DNA of 11,026 nucleotides, from positions 1-11,026 of the forward strand of contig CALEDW010000240.1 in the NCBI GenBank assembly GCA_937949585.1, written 5' to 3'. The translations under genes were made by a program, and so were the position numbers. Below, one piece after another: positions 1 through 7,716 of the stretch. Position 1 is the stretch's first letter. Each line of letters starts with the position of its first letter. The notes under the pieces are model-generated. The model worked only from the letters and a program-made list of their open reading frames with translations. It was not told the origin of the DNA and ran no database searches. This DNA is from an uncultured Acidimicrobiia bacterium. Lineage in GTDB: Bacteria > Actinomycetota > Acidimicrobiia > IMCC26256 > CALEDW01.

Positions 1-331
1 GTTCGAGGCGGTCGTGGCGGGCCGGGAGCTGGCCAACGCCTTCAGCGAGCTCAACGACCCGGTCGAGCAGCGTCGACGCTTCGAGCAGCAGGTCGCGCTC
101 CGGGCCGCGGGGGACGTGGAGGCCCACGACCTCGACGAGGACTACCTTCGGGCGATGGAGTACGGGATGCCCCCCTGCGGAGGGTTGGGCATCGGGGTCG
201 ATCGTCTCGCGATGCTGCTCGCCGGCGTGGGCAGCATCCGGGAGGTGATCCTGTTCCCGCTGCTGCGTCCCGAGCCCGGCGCACTGGTGGTGACCTCCGA
301 CCCCCTCTCGCCGTCCGGGGAGGCCGGCTGA
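1..331 (+). CDS. lysS: Lysyl-tRNA synthetase, class II, C-terminal fragment (5' end outside window)
   Basis: This is the last 109 codons of a class II lysyl-tRNA synthetase, which charges tRNA-Lys in the cytoplasm; the reading frame is open from base 2 and ends at TGA 329-331. The family signature GRELANAFSELNDP lies at the left edge. It is followed by the EYGMPPCGGLGIGVDR segment, which is class II motif 3 with its ATP-binding arginine (GIGVDR, DNA about 187-204). The tail LFPLLRPEP is the usual end of LysS, extended here by about 18 residues of low-complexity sequence. The stop overlaps the next gene's ATG by one base (TGATG), so the two are probably cotranscribed and translationally coupled. 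In mycobacteria lysS also lies near clpC, with lsr2 between them; no lsr2 is seen here. Identification is very secure; the N-terminal anticodon-binding domain cannot be seen. Confidence 0.96.
   Translation, partial: FEAVVAGRELANAFSELNDPVEQRRRFEQQVALRAAGDVEAHDLDEDYLRAMEYGMPPCGGLGIGVDRLAMLLAGVGSIREVILFPLLRPEPGALVVTSDPLSPSGEAG
317..323 (+). promoter_or_regulatory. Ribosome binding site for the SDR gene, inside the end of lysS
   Basis: GGGGAGG lies 7 bases before the ATG at 331. It is a strong Shine-Dalgarno match and fixes the start of the SDR gene despite the overlap with the lysS stop. Confidence 0.7.
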
Positions 332-1296
332 TGCGGGTGCTGGTCACCGGGATGGGCGGGGAGCTGGGGACGCGGGTCAGCCAGCTGCTGGAGGAGCACC
401 CGGAGGTCACCGAGATCACCGGGGTGGACATCGTTCCCCCGCGCCGCCGCCTGCGCCGGGCCGGCTTCGCCCGGATCGACCCCGCGGACCGGGAGCGTCT
501 CGCGGCCTACGTCACCGAGTTTGCCCCCGACGCGCTCGTGCACTTCGGGGTCTACGAGCCGCACTCGCGGCTCGTGCCCCGGCAGGCCGCGGTCCGGACC
601 CACCAGTTCACCGTCACCGCGCTCGGCGCCGCCGCCCGCACCGGGCGGCTGGAGCGCGTGGCGGTGCGCTCGGGCCTGGTGGTGTACGGGCGGGGCCGGG
701 GACGCCCTGCCGTGCCCGACGAGACGGTCCCGGTGGCCCCGACCACGCTGTACGGACGGATGTGCCTCGAGGTCGAGTCCCTGGCGGTGGAGCTGGGCCG
801 CCGTCACGGGTTCCCGGTGGCGGCGATCCGGGAGGCGCCGGTGGCCGGGTCGCACGTCCCGTCCCCGCTGGGACGGGTGCTGCGGCTCCCGGTGGTGCCG
901 GTCCCGGCCTGCGCCGACCCGACGTTCTCGCTGCTGCACACCGAGGACGCCGCCCGGGCGATGGTGCAGGCGATCCTGGTGGGCTACGACGGGCCGCTCA
1001 ACGTGGTGGGGCCGGGAGCGGCATCGGTGTGGCAGGCGGTGCGGCTGGGCGGGCGGATCCCGGCGCCGGTGGTCGGACCGGGCTGGGCGGTGGCCACCCG
1101 GCTCGCCGAAGTGGCCGGCGCGCCCGTCCCCGACCACGTGCTCGAGCTGCTGCGGCGCGGCCGGACGGCCGACGGGTCGAAGGCGCAGGCGGTCCTCGGC
1201 CTGGCCGGGATGCGGAGCACCACCGAGGTGTGCACGGAGATCTTCGAGTGGGCGACGGTCACGCCGCTGCGCCCGCCGGCGGCGGTGGCCGTGTGA
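331..1296 (+). CDS. Atypical extended SDR (NAD-dependent epimerase/dehydratase fold) lacking the YxxxK lysine
   Basis: A 321-residue Rossmann-fold protein of the extended short-chain dehydrogenase family (UDP-sugar epimerase-like). The N-terminus has the nucleotide-binding TGxxGxxG motif (residues 6-13). Strand 2 ends in GVDI with Asp33, which in this family favours NAD over NADP. The serine of the usual SxxVYG strand is present (Ser114). The catalytic YxxxK motif reads YGRMC: Tyr141 is present but the lysine is Cys145. A true oxidoreductase or epimerase would normally need that lysine, so the protein may bind a dinucleotide without classical catalysis. The start is chosen by its SD and the TGATG overlap with lysS; the stop overlaps the downstream GTG by 4 bases. 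The SDR plus acyltransferase pairing resembles Rv0501-Rv0502 of Mycobacterium tuberculosis (from memory, not searched). Substrate unknown. The fold is secure and the function is not. Confidence 0.85.
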   Translation: MRVLVTGMGGELGTRVSQLLEEHPEVTEITGVDIVPPRRRLRRAGFARIDPADRERLAAYVTEFAPDALVHFGVYEPHSRLVPRQAAVRTHQFTVTALGAAARTGRLERVAVRSGLVVYGRGRGRPAVPDETVPVAPTTLYGRMCLEVESLAVELGRRHGFPVAAIREAPVAGSHVPSPLGRVLRLPVVPVPACADPTFSLLHTEDAARAMVQAILVGYDGPLNVVGPGAASVWQAVRLGGRIPAPVVGPGWAVATRLAEVAGAPVPDHVLELLRRGRTADGSKAQAVLGLAGMRSTTEVCTEIFEWATVTPLRPPAAVAV

Positions 1297-1991
1297 ACGC
1301 CACCGAGGGACTGCGGGCCCTCCCCCCGTTCGGGATCGACACCGACCGTACCGGTCGGCTCGGCCCGCCCCTGGCGGCGCTCGCCCGCCGTCTGCAGGGT
1401 CGGTACCCCGTCGACCCGTTCGGCGGGGACCCGCAGCTCCAGGACGCGCTGGCGCCGCTCGTCGAGGCCGCCGTCCGGGTGGAGGTCGACCATCCCGAGC
1501 GACTTCCCGAACGGGGTTCGGCCCTGCTGGTGGCCAACCGCGGCTTCGGGATCCTGGAGCCGGCGGTGCTGGCCACCGCGGTGCGCCGGGCGGTCGGCAG
1601 GCGGTTGCGGATCGTCGGCGCGCCCGAGGCGCCCGTCGTCGGTGACCTCGTTCGCAAGCTCGGCGCGGTGGCGGCCTACCCGACCGACCTCGCGGCGGTG
1701 TTACGGGCCGGGCACCTGGCGGCGGTGCCGCTCGGACCCACGTGGCTGCGGGCGGGCGCCGGCACCCCGCCCATCGGGCTGCTGCGCGCAGCGCTCGACG
1801 TGAGGGTGCTCCCCGTGGCGGTGAGGCCGGGCGGCCCGCTCGGGCTGCCGCTGCGGCCCTTCCGGGTGCGGGTCGGTCGCCCGCTGGCGCGCCGGGTGCC
1901 CCGCGGCTCGACCGACCCGCTGGCCGCCGCAGAGCTCGGCGAGGCGGCCCGCGACGCCGTGCAGGCGCTCCTCGACGGCGCCGATCCCTGA
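1293..1991 (+). CDS. PlsC-like (lysophospholipid acyltransferase family) protein with degenerate active-site motif
   Basis: A 232-residue protein starting at GTG 1293, whose GTGA overlap with the SDR stop indicates translational coupling; no strong SD is visible. The N-terminal DPFGGDPQL segment followed by a hydrophobic stretch and PERLPERGSALLVANR resembles actinobacterial LPLAT proteins, which transfer acyl chains to glycerol-phosphate or lysolipids at the membrane face. Where the family has NHxxxxD, this protein has NRGFGILEP (residues 82-90): the catalytic His is Arg83 and the aspartate is missing, with Glu89 nearby. The PEGTRS-like loop is also not recognisable; VPLGPTWLRAG (145-155) sits in its place. 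The end is alanine-rich and helical (LAAAELGEAARDAVQALL). It is soluble-looking with no clear membrane helix. It may be a non-catalytic or altered acyltransferase paralogue working with the SDR. Fold moderately sure, activity unknown. Confidence 0.75.
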   Translation: MNATEGLRALPPFGIDTDRTGRLGPPLAALARRLQGRYPVDPFGGDPQLQDALAPLVEAAVRVEVDHPERLPERGSALLVANRGFGILEPAVLATAVRRAVGRRLRIVGAPEAPVVGDLVRKLGAVAAYPTDLAAVLRAGHLAAVPLGPTWLRAGAGTPPIGLLRAALDVRVLPVAVRPGGPLGLPLRPFRVRVGRPLARRVPRGSTDPLAAAELGEAARDAVQALLDGADP

Positions 1992-2009
1992 GCGGTCTCC
2001 CGGCCCGCG

Positions 2010-2047
2010 CCGCCGGTCACAAATGGTGTCGGTGGGGACACCGGCGG
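2010..2047 (+). terminator. Nested competing inverted repeats after the lysS-SDR-acyltransferase unit
   Basis: The outer arms CCGCCGGT (2010-2017) and ACCGGCGG (2040-2047) are perfectly complementary. The inner arms GGTGTC (2025-2030) and GACACC (2037-2042) are also perfect. They share bases 2040-2042, so only one full stem can form at a time. The element starts 18 bases after the acyltransferase stop and has no T-run, so it may be a terminator typical of G+C-rich genomes, an operator dyad upstream of the hydrolase, or both. Confidence 0.4.
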
Positions 2048-2071
2048 TGGTGGTCGCGTGCGGGTTGCGGC

Positions 2072-2077
2072 TACCCT
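2072..2077 (+). promoter_or_regulatory. Possible -10 element of the hydrolase gene
   Basis: TACCCT fits the actinobacterial TAnnnT -10 pattern 46 bases before the hydrolase start. I see no convincing -35 at 16-19 bases upstream, so this rests on one hexamer in a spacer that otherwise contains only the inverted repeats. Confidence 0.3.
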
Positions 2078-2107
2078 GCGAGGGCGATCGCGGACGCGAG
2101 CGCGAAC

Positions 2108-2116
2108 GGAAGGGGG
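2108..2116 (+). promoter_or_regulatory. Ribosome binding site deciding the hydrolase start
   Basis: GGAAGGGGG lies 6 bases before GTG 2123. This purine run selects GTG 2123 over far-upstream in-frame starts that would run back into the acyltransferase gene, and over the weaker internal GTG at 2135. Confidence 0.65.
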
Positions 2117-2122
2117 CCGTGG

Positions 2123-2968
2123 GTGCCGGAGGTCGTGACCGACGACGGGGTCAGGATCCACTACGACGCCTTCGGCCGCCCCGACCGACCGCCGCTGCTG
2201 ATGCTGCAGGGGCTCGGCGCCGACTCCCGGGGCTGGGCACTCCAGCGCCTGGCCTTCGGTCGCCGGTTCCGGTGCCTGGCCCCCGACAACCGGGGCGTCG
2301 GACGATCCGACCGCCCCCCGGGGCCCTACGACCTGGCCCGCATGGCCGAGGACGCGCTCGCGGTCCTCGACGCCGAGGGCGTGGAGACCGCCCACGTGAT
2401 GGGCGCCTCGATGGGTGGGGTCATGGCCCAGATCATCGGGGTGCTCCACCCGCTGCGCACCCGGTCGCTGGTGTTGGCGTGCACGGCCTGCCGGCACCAC
2501 GAGTGGCGCCGGGAGCTGCTCGCCGAGTGGGCTGCGGCCGTCGACGAGGGTGGGATGGCGGCGCTCGGTGAGGAGGCGCTGGCCTGGCTCATCGGGCCGC
2601 GGCTGCGCCGGCGGTTCGGGCTGTGGCTGAACCTGCTGGCCCGGGTGGTGCTGGCCCAGCCGCCCGAGCCCTTCATCGCCCAGGTCCAGGCGATCCTGGA
2701 GGCCAGCGACGAACTGCGCTTCGAGCTGCGGAACGTGCGGGTCCCGACGCTGGTGATCACCGGCTCCCAGGACGCCCTCACCCCGCTCGGGGACGCCGAG
2801 GAGCTCGCCGAGCTGATCCCCCACGCCCGCCTCGAGGTGATCGGCGGCGCCGCGCACGGGCTGATGGTCGAGGCCCCGAACGCCTACAACGACACCGTCC
2901 TCGACTTCCTCACCGGGGCCGAGGAGGCGTGGGGGGTGCCGCAGGCGAGGCGGGCCGAGACGGCCTGA
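2123..2968 (+). CDS. Alpha/beta-hydrolase fold enzyme
   Basis: A 281-residue single-domain alpha/beta hydrolase. The nucleophile elbow is GASMGG with Ser96. The acid is Asp217 in TGSQDALTP and the base His245 in GGAAHGLMVEAP, so the catalytic triad is complete. LLMLQGLGAD (25-34) supplies the oxyanion-hole loop and PDNRGVGRSDRP (54-65) the typical strand-4 loop. Residues about 125-195 form the variable cap, rich in Trp and Arg. There is no signal peptide or membrane helix, so it is cytoplasmic. The subfamily (esterase, enol-lactonase, BpoC- or MenH-like) cannot be fixed by eye and the substrate is unknown. It is transcribed apart from the upstream unit and converges with the polyprenyl diphosphate synthase. 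In M. tuberculosis an alpha/beta hydrolase (bpoC) and a polyprenyl synthase (grcC1) both lie in the men region, so a link to menaquinone is possible but speculative. Confidence 0.9.
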   Translation: MPEVVTDDGVRIHYDAFGRPDRPPLLMLQGLGADSRGWALQRLAFGRRFRCLAPDNRGVGRSDRPPGPYDLARMAEDALAVLDAEGVETAHVMGASMGGVMAQIIGVLHPLRTRSLVLACTACRHHEWRRELLAEWAAAVDEGGMAALGEEALAWLIGPRLRRRFGLWLNLLARVVLAQPPEPFIAQVQAILEASDELRFELRNVRVPTLVITGSQDALTPLGDAEELAELIPHARLEVIGGAAHGLMVEAPNAYNDTVLDFLTGAEEAWGVPQARRAETA

Positions 2969-3002
2969 GCGACCGGCGTGGCGCCCGGCCGGCCGACGCG
3001 AC

Positions 3003-3026
3003 CGCCGGATCGGCGACGCCGGATCG
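3003..3026 (+). repeat. Direct repeat of 10 bases in the convergent spacer
   Basis: CGCCGGATCG occurs at 3003-3012 and again at 3017-3026, 14 bases apart, in the 69-base spacer between the convergent hydrolase and polyprenyl synthase stops. No clear bidirectional stem-loop with a T-run is visible in this spacer. Chance is a reasonable explanation in sequence of this composition. Confidence 0.4.
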
Positions 3027-3037
3027 ACGGTGGCGGG

Positions 3038-4012
3038 TCAGGATCGCCGGGTGACGAGGTCGTCGACGAGACGGCGCAGGCCCGCAGTGACCTCAGGGTC
3101 GAGGCCCTCCGCCTCGGCCAGCACCTTGTCGGCCCGCCGGGCCTCCTCGCGGGCGACGGCGAGGGCGTCGTCGACCCCGCCGGCCTCGAGCGCGGCCTGC
3201 CGCAGGTCGTCGGCCTCCTCGGGCTCCAAGGCCCGGCCCAGGCGGTCGGCGAGTTCGGGGCGGCGGCTGAGCGCCAGGATCACCGGCAGCGTGTAGACGC
3301 CCTCGATCAGGTCGTTGCCGGCGGGTTTGCCCAGTGAGGCCTGGGTACCGGTCACGTCGAGGCAGTCGTCGACGATCTGGAAGCAGATCCCCAGGTGGGT
3401 GCCGAACCGGGCCAGCGCGTCGAGCACGGGGGGCGGGGCGCCGCTCACCATGCCGCCGATCCGACACGCCGTGCCGAAGAGGGCCGCGGTCTTGCCTCCG
3501 ATCGCCTCGAAGTAGCGCTGCGCGCTGCGGCCCGGGTCGAAGAGGTGCTGCAGCTCGACGACCTGACCCCGACAGAGCTCCCCGATCGTGGCGGCGAGCA
3601 GGCCGGCCACCTCGGCCCCGAGCGAGGAGGCCAGCTCCGAAGCCCGGGCGAGCAGGTAGTCCCCGGCGAGGATGGCCACGACGTTGCTCCACCGGGCGTT
3701 GACGCTGGGGACCCCGCGCCGACGGTCGGCCTCGTCGATCACGTCGTCGTGGTAGAGCGACCCGAGGTGCACGAGCTCGACCGCCACCGCACCGGTCACG
3801 GCCGGGGCGCGGGCCGGGCGGTGGGCGGTGACCGCGTAGGCGGCGCAGACCACCAGGGCCGGGCGGAGGCGCTTGCCGCCGGCCTCGATGAGGTGCTGGG
3901 CGACCTCGGTGAGGAACGAGTCGCTCGAGGCCGCCGCCCGGCGCAGCTCGGTCTCCACCCGGCCGAGGTCGTCGGCGAGCTCGGGGAGGCCCACGGCGTC
4001 GAGCGCAGCCAT
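3038..4012 (-). CDS. Long-chain (all-trans) polyprenyl diphosphate synthase
   Basis: A 324-residue trans-isoprenyl diphosphate synthase that extends an allylic primer with isopentenyl diphosphate. Its most likely product is the side-chain precursor of menaquinone. In order it has GGKRLRP (45-51), the first Asp-rich motif DDVID (89-93), the Arg-rich segment after it, GK at 173-174, and the second Asp-rich motif DDCLD (215-219) followed by GKPAGNDLIEG. Every catalytic motif is intact. The residue five before the first motif is Gly (GSLYHDD), a small side chain that by the known chain-length rule allows long products; chain length itself cannot be read off. The start is ATG at 4012, placed 7 bases after a -10 hexamer, so the message is probably leaderless. 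Upstream in-frame sequence is not family-like. It is divergent from clpC and convergent with the hydrolase. Possible names are ispB, hepT or grcC; none is assigned. Confidence 0.93.
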   Translation of the reverse strand: MAALDAVGLPELADDLGRVETELRRAAASSDSFLTEVAQHLIEAGGKRLRPALVVCAAYAVTAHRPARAPAVTGAVAVELVHLGSLYHDDVIDEADRRRGVPSVNARWSNVVAILAGDYLLARASELASSLGAEVAGLLAATIGELCRGQVVELQHLFDPGRSAQRYFEAIGGKTAALFGTACRIGGMVSGAPPPVLDALARFGTHLGICFQIVDDCLDVTGTQASLGKPAGNDLIEGVYTLPVILALSRRPELADRLGRALEPEEADDLRQAALEAGGVDDALAVAREEARRADKVLAEAEGLDPEVTAGLRRLVDDLVTRRS

Positions 4013-4019
4013 CGCCGGC

Positions 4020-4049
4020 AGGGTACGGCCGGGCCCGGCGGCCCTCCAA
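4020..4049 (-). promoter_or_regulatory. Leaderless promoter of the polyprenyl diphosphate synthase gene
   Basis: On the minus strand TTGGAG (4049-4044) and TACCCT (4025-4020) are separated by 18 bases. The -10 is followed by 7 bases and then the ATG at 4012, the geometry expected when transcription starts at or next to the start codon. No SD is present upstream of the ATG, consistent with leaderless translation. Confidence 0.6.
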
Positions 4050-4093
4050 GCCGGGTGTGACCGTGCCGGGCCACCAGCCCCCGCCCTCGGGGC

Positions 4094-4121
4094 CGCGGCG
4101 GGAAGAACGCGGCGGGAAGAA
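4094..4121 (+). repeat. Perfect 14-base tandem repeat in the divergent control region
   Basis: CGCGGCGGGAAGAA occurs twice head to tail (4094-4107 and 4108-4121) without a mismatch. It lies in the 306-base gene-free region between the polyprenyl synthase start (4012) and clpC start (4319), about 65 bases upstream of the putative clpC -10 and 45 bases upstream of the synthase -35. The GGGAAGAA purine run is unlike the surrounding composition. It could be a pair of direct activator or repressor sites, or a recent slippage duplication. Confidence 0.7.
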
Positions 4122-4153
4122 ATCGGCTCCGCCGGGCGTCGGAACGGCTCCCC

Positions 4154-4171
4154 GGCCTCGCGCCGGAGGCC
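4154..4171 (+). promoter_or_regulatory. Candidate operator: 18-base palindrome upstream of the clpC -10
   Basis: GGCCTC (4154-4159) and GAGGCC (4166-4171) are perfect inverted arms around GCGCCG. The dyad ends 14 bases before the TACACT hexamer, so it would cover the -35 position, where no recognisable -35 is seen. That placement would suit an operator or an activator site. I cannot match it to HspR or ClgR consensus sites by eye. Confidence 0.35.
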
Positions 4172-4185
4172 ATCGGCGGCGCCGA

Positions 4186-4191
4186 TACACT
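4186..4191 (+). promoter_or_regulatory. Possible -10 element of clpC
   Basis: TACACT fits TAnnnT and is one of few A/T-containing stretches in the region. It would give a leader of roughly 120 bases before GTG 4319. No good -35 lies at the right distance; the palindrome at 4154-4171 occupies that place. Confidence 0.4.
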
Positions 4192-4242
4192 GCACCGACG
4201 ACGAGGCGAGCGGACCGGCGTGCCGGCCGTGTTCGGGTCGAC

Positions 4243-4268
4243 GGTCCCGGGCGTGCACCGCCGGGACC
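4243..4268 (+). promoter_or_regulatory. Stem-loop in the clpC leader
   Basis: GGTCCCGG (4243-4250) and CCGGGACC (4261-4268) form a perfect 8-base-pair stem with a 10-base loop. A second long-range pair, CGGACCG (4211-4217) with CGGTCCG (4285-4291), encloses it. The structure ends about 10 bases before the clpC SD, so it could influence translation or transcript stability. No T-run follows, so intrinsic termination is less likely. Confidence 0.4.
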
Positions 4269-4300
4269 CCAGGCCCGGAGCGGGCGGTCCGGCGAGCTCG

Positions 4301-4307
4301 AGGAAGG
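4301..4307 (+). promoter_or_regulatory. Ribosome binding site of clpC
   Basis: AGGAAGG lies 11 bases before GTG 4319, slightly long spacing but the only good purine run. It supports the start that gives the family-typical FERFTDRARRVV N-terminus. The upstream in-frame GTG at 4220 would add 33 residues absent from the family. Confidence 0.6.
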
Positions 4308-4318
4308 CGGGTCACACC

Positions 4319-6805
<2,487 letters not shown>

Positions 6806-6808
6806 GCC

Positions 6809-6840
6809 GGTCACGGCTCCGGCCGGTCAGGGCTCCGGCC
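6809..6840 (+). repeat. 16-base tandem repeat between clpC and the lipoprotein gene
   Basis: Two head-to-tail copies, GGTCACGGCTCCGGCC (6809-6824) and GGTCAGGGCTCCGGCC (6825-6840), differ at one base. They fill almost all of the 37-base gap between the clpC stop and the next ATG. Overlapping inverted repeats are also present: GAGCCG/CGGCTC (6804-6809 and 6814-6819) and GGCCGG/CCGGCC (6821-6826 and 6835-6840). They could form stems acting as a weak terminator, a processing site or an attenuator. No T-run follows. Confidence 0.7.
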
Positions 6841-6842
6841 CG

Positions 6843-7700
6843 ATGCGCAGCCGACCGCGGGGTGCGAGGGACGCGGGTCGCAACGGCGACGTCGGTCACG
6901 GGTCGGACCGGCCGGACCTTGCCGGTGAGCCCGCCGCCCCGGGGTCCCGGCAGGGCCGTGTCCCGGGGTGGCTGCCGGTGGCGGCCGTCGCGCTGGCCGC
7001 GGCCGTGCTCGGGGGCTGTCGGATCGACGCCCGCGTCCGGGTCGTGGTCCACGACGACGGGGCGGGAGTGGTGCGGGCCCGGGTCCGGCTCGACCGGACT
7101 GCGGCCTCGCTGGTCGCCGGGGGGGCGGGCGAGCTGCCCGGGGCGTTCCGCCTCGACGATCTGCAGGCCGCCGGGTGGCAACGGCGGTGGGTGCTGGATC
7201 CCGGGCGAGCCGGCGCCGAGCTGCGGCTCGCCAAGCGGTTCGCCCGGCCCGAGGACGCCGCCGGGATCCTCGACGAGCTGATCGGCCCGTCGGGGCTGCT
7301 GCGCGACGTGTCGCTCACCCGCCGTGCCGGGCTCCTGTCGACGCGCTGGCACTTCACGGCCCGCTCCGGTGGCGCCCCGGCGGCCGGGCTCCTGTCGGAT
7401 CCGGGGCTCGCGGCTGCGCTGGCCGCCCGCGGCGGGGACCCGGCCGCGGCGGAGGCCTGGCTCACCGGGCGGCTCAGGCGGGCCTGGCGGGGCAGCTTCG
7501 TCGTCGACATTCCCGCCGCGCCGCCCCGGCGCGCCCCGCTGCCCTGGCCTCGCGGCGCCCCCCTCGAGGTGGAGTCCCGTCGCGTCCACGTCACCCGGGC
7601 GGTGGCGCTGGGTGCAGGCGCGCTCCTCGTGGGCACCTCGGCGGTGCTCGGGGTGGCCGGCGAGGCGCGCCGGATCCGTTCGGCGCGCCGCACGCGCTGA
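6843..7700 (+). CDS. LppM-domain lipoprotein with C-terminal membrane anchor
   Basis: A 285-residue predicted lipoprotein. A hydrophobic stretch WLPVAAVALAAAVLGGC ends in lipobox LGGC, putting the lipidated cysteine at residue 59. The mature part begins RIDARVRVVVHDDGAGVVRA, the beta-rich opening typical of the LppM family (formerly DUF3153), in which mycobacterial LppM is thought to bind lipids such as phosphatidylinositol mannosides. A single C-terminal hydrophobic helix (about 253-273, AVALGAGALLVGTSAVLGVAG) followed by a basic tail (EARRIRSARRTR) should span the membrane with its tail inside, so the protein would be held at both ends. The n-region is unusually long (about 40 residues), but no later ATG, GTG or TTG start lies in frame before the signal. 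No convincing SD is visible. It is 37 bases behind clpC, so cotranscription is possible. Ligand unknown. Confidence 0.78.
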   Translation: MRSRPRGARDAGRNGDVGHGSDRPDLAGEPAAPGSRQGRVPGWLPVAAVALAAAVLGGCRIDARVRVVVHDDGAGVVRARVRLDRTAASLVAGGAGELPGAFRLDDLQAAGWQRRWVLDPGRAGAELRLAKRFARPEDAAGILDELIGPSGLLRDVSLTRRAGLLSTRWHFTARSGGAPAAGLLSDPGLAAALAARGGDPAAAEAWLTGRLRRAWRGSFVVDIPAAPPRRAPLPWPRGAPLEVESRRVHVTRAVALGAGALLVGTSAVLGVAGEARRIRSARRTR

Positions 7701-7716
7701 GCCCGGGCGCCCCGTC

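Noticed and set aside
142..1137. Minus-strand open frame of 331 codons opposite lysS and the SDR gene.
   Set aside because: His/Arg/Pro-rich shadow frame with no family motif. The plus-strand genes have clear motifs and coupled starts.
762..1292. Upstream in-frame starts for the acyltransferase, giving up to 409 residues.
   Set aside because: The extra 177 residues are a Gly/Arg/Pro-rich shadow of the SDR gene. GTG 1293 gives the usual 4-base overlap and a family-like N-terminus.
4220..4318. Upstream GTG 4220 as the clpC start.
   Set aside because: It would add 33 residues (Gly/Arg/Pro-rich) not found in ClpC, and the SD at 4301-4307 serves GTG 4319, which gives the family N-terminus.
4013..4318. 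A hidden small gene, RNA gene or known riboswitch in the 306-base divergent region.
   Set aside because: No conserved riboswitch core, tRNA fold or small frame with its own SD was recognised. The ydaO/yuaA c-di-AMP riboswitch was considered because disA is nearby, but its motifs are not visible. The region holds only promoter elements, repeats and a hairpin.
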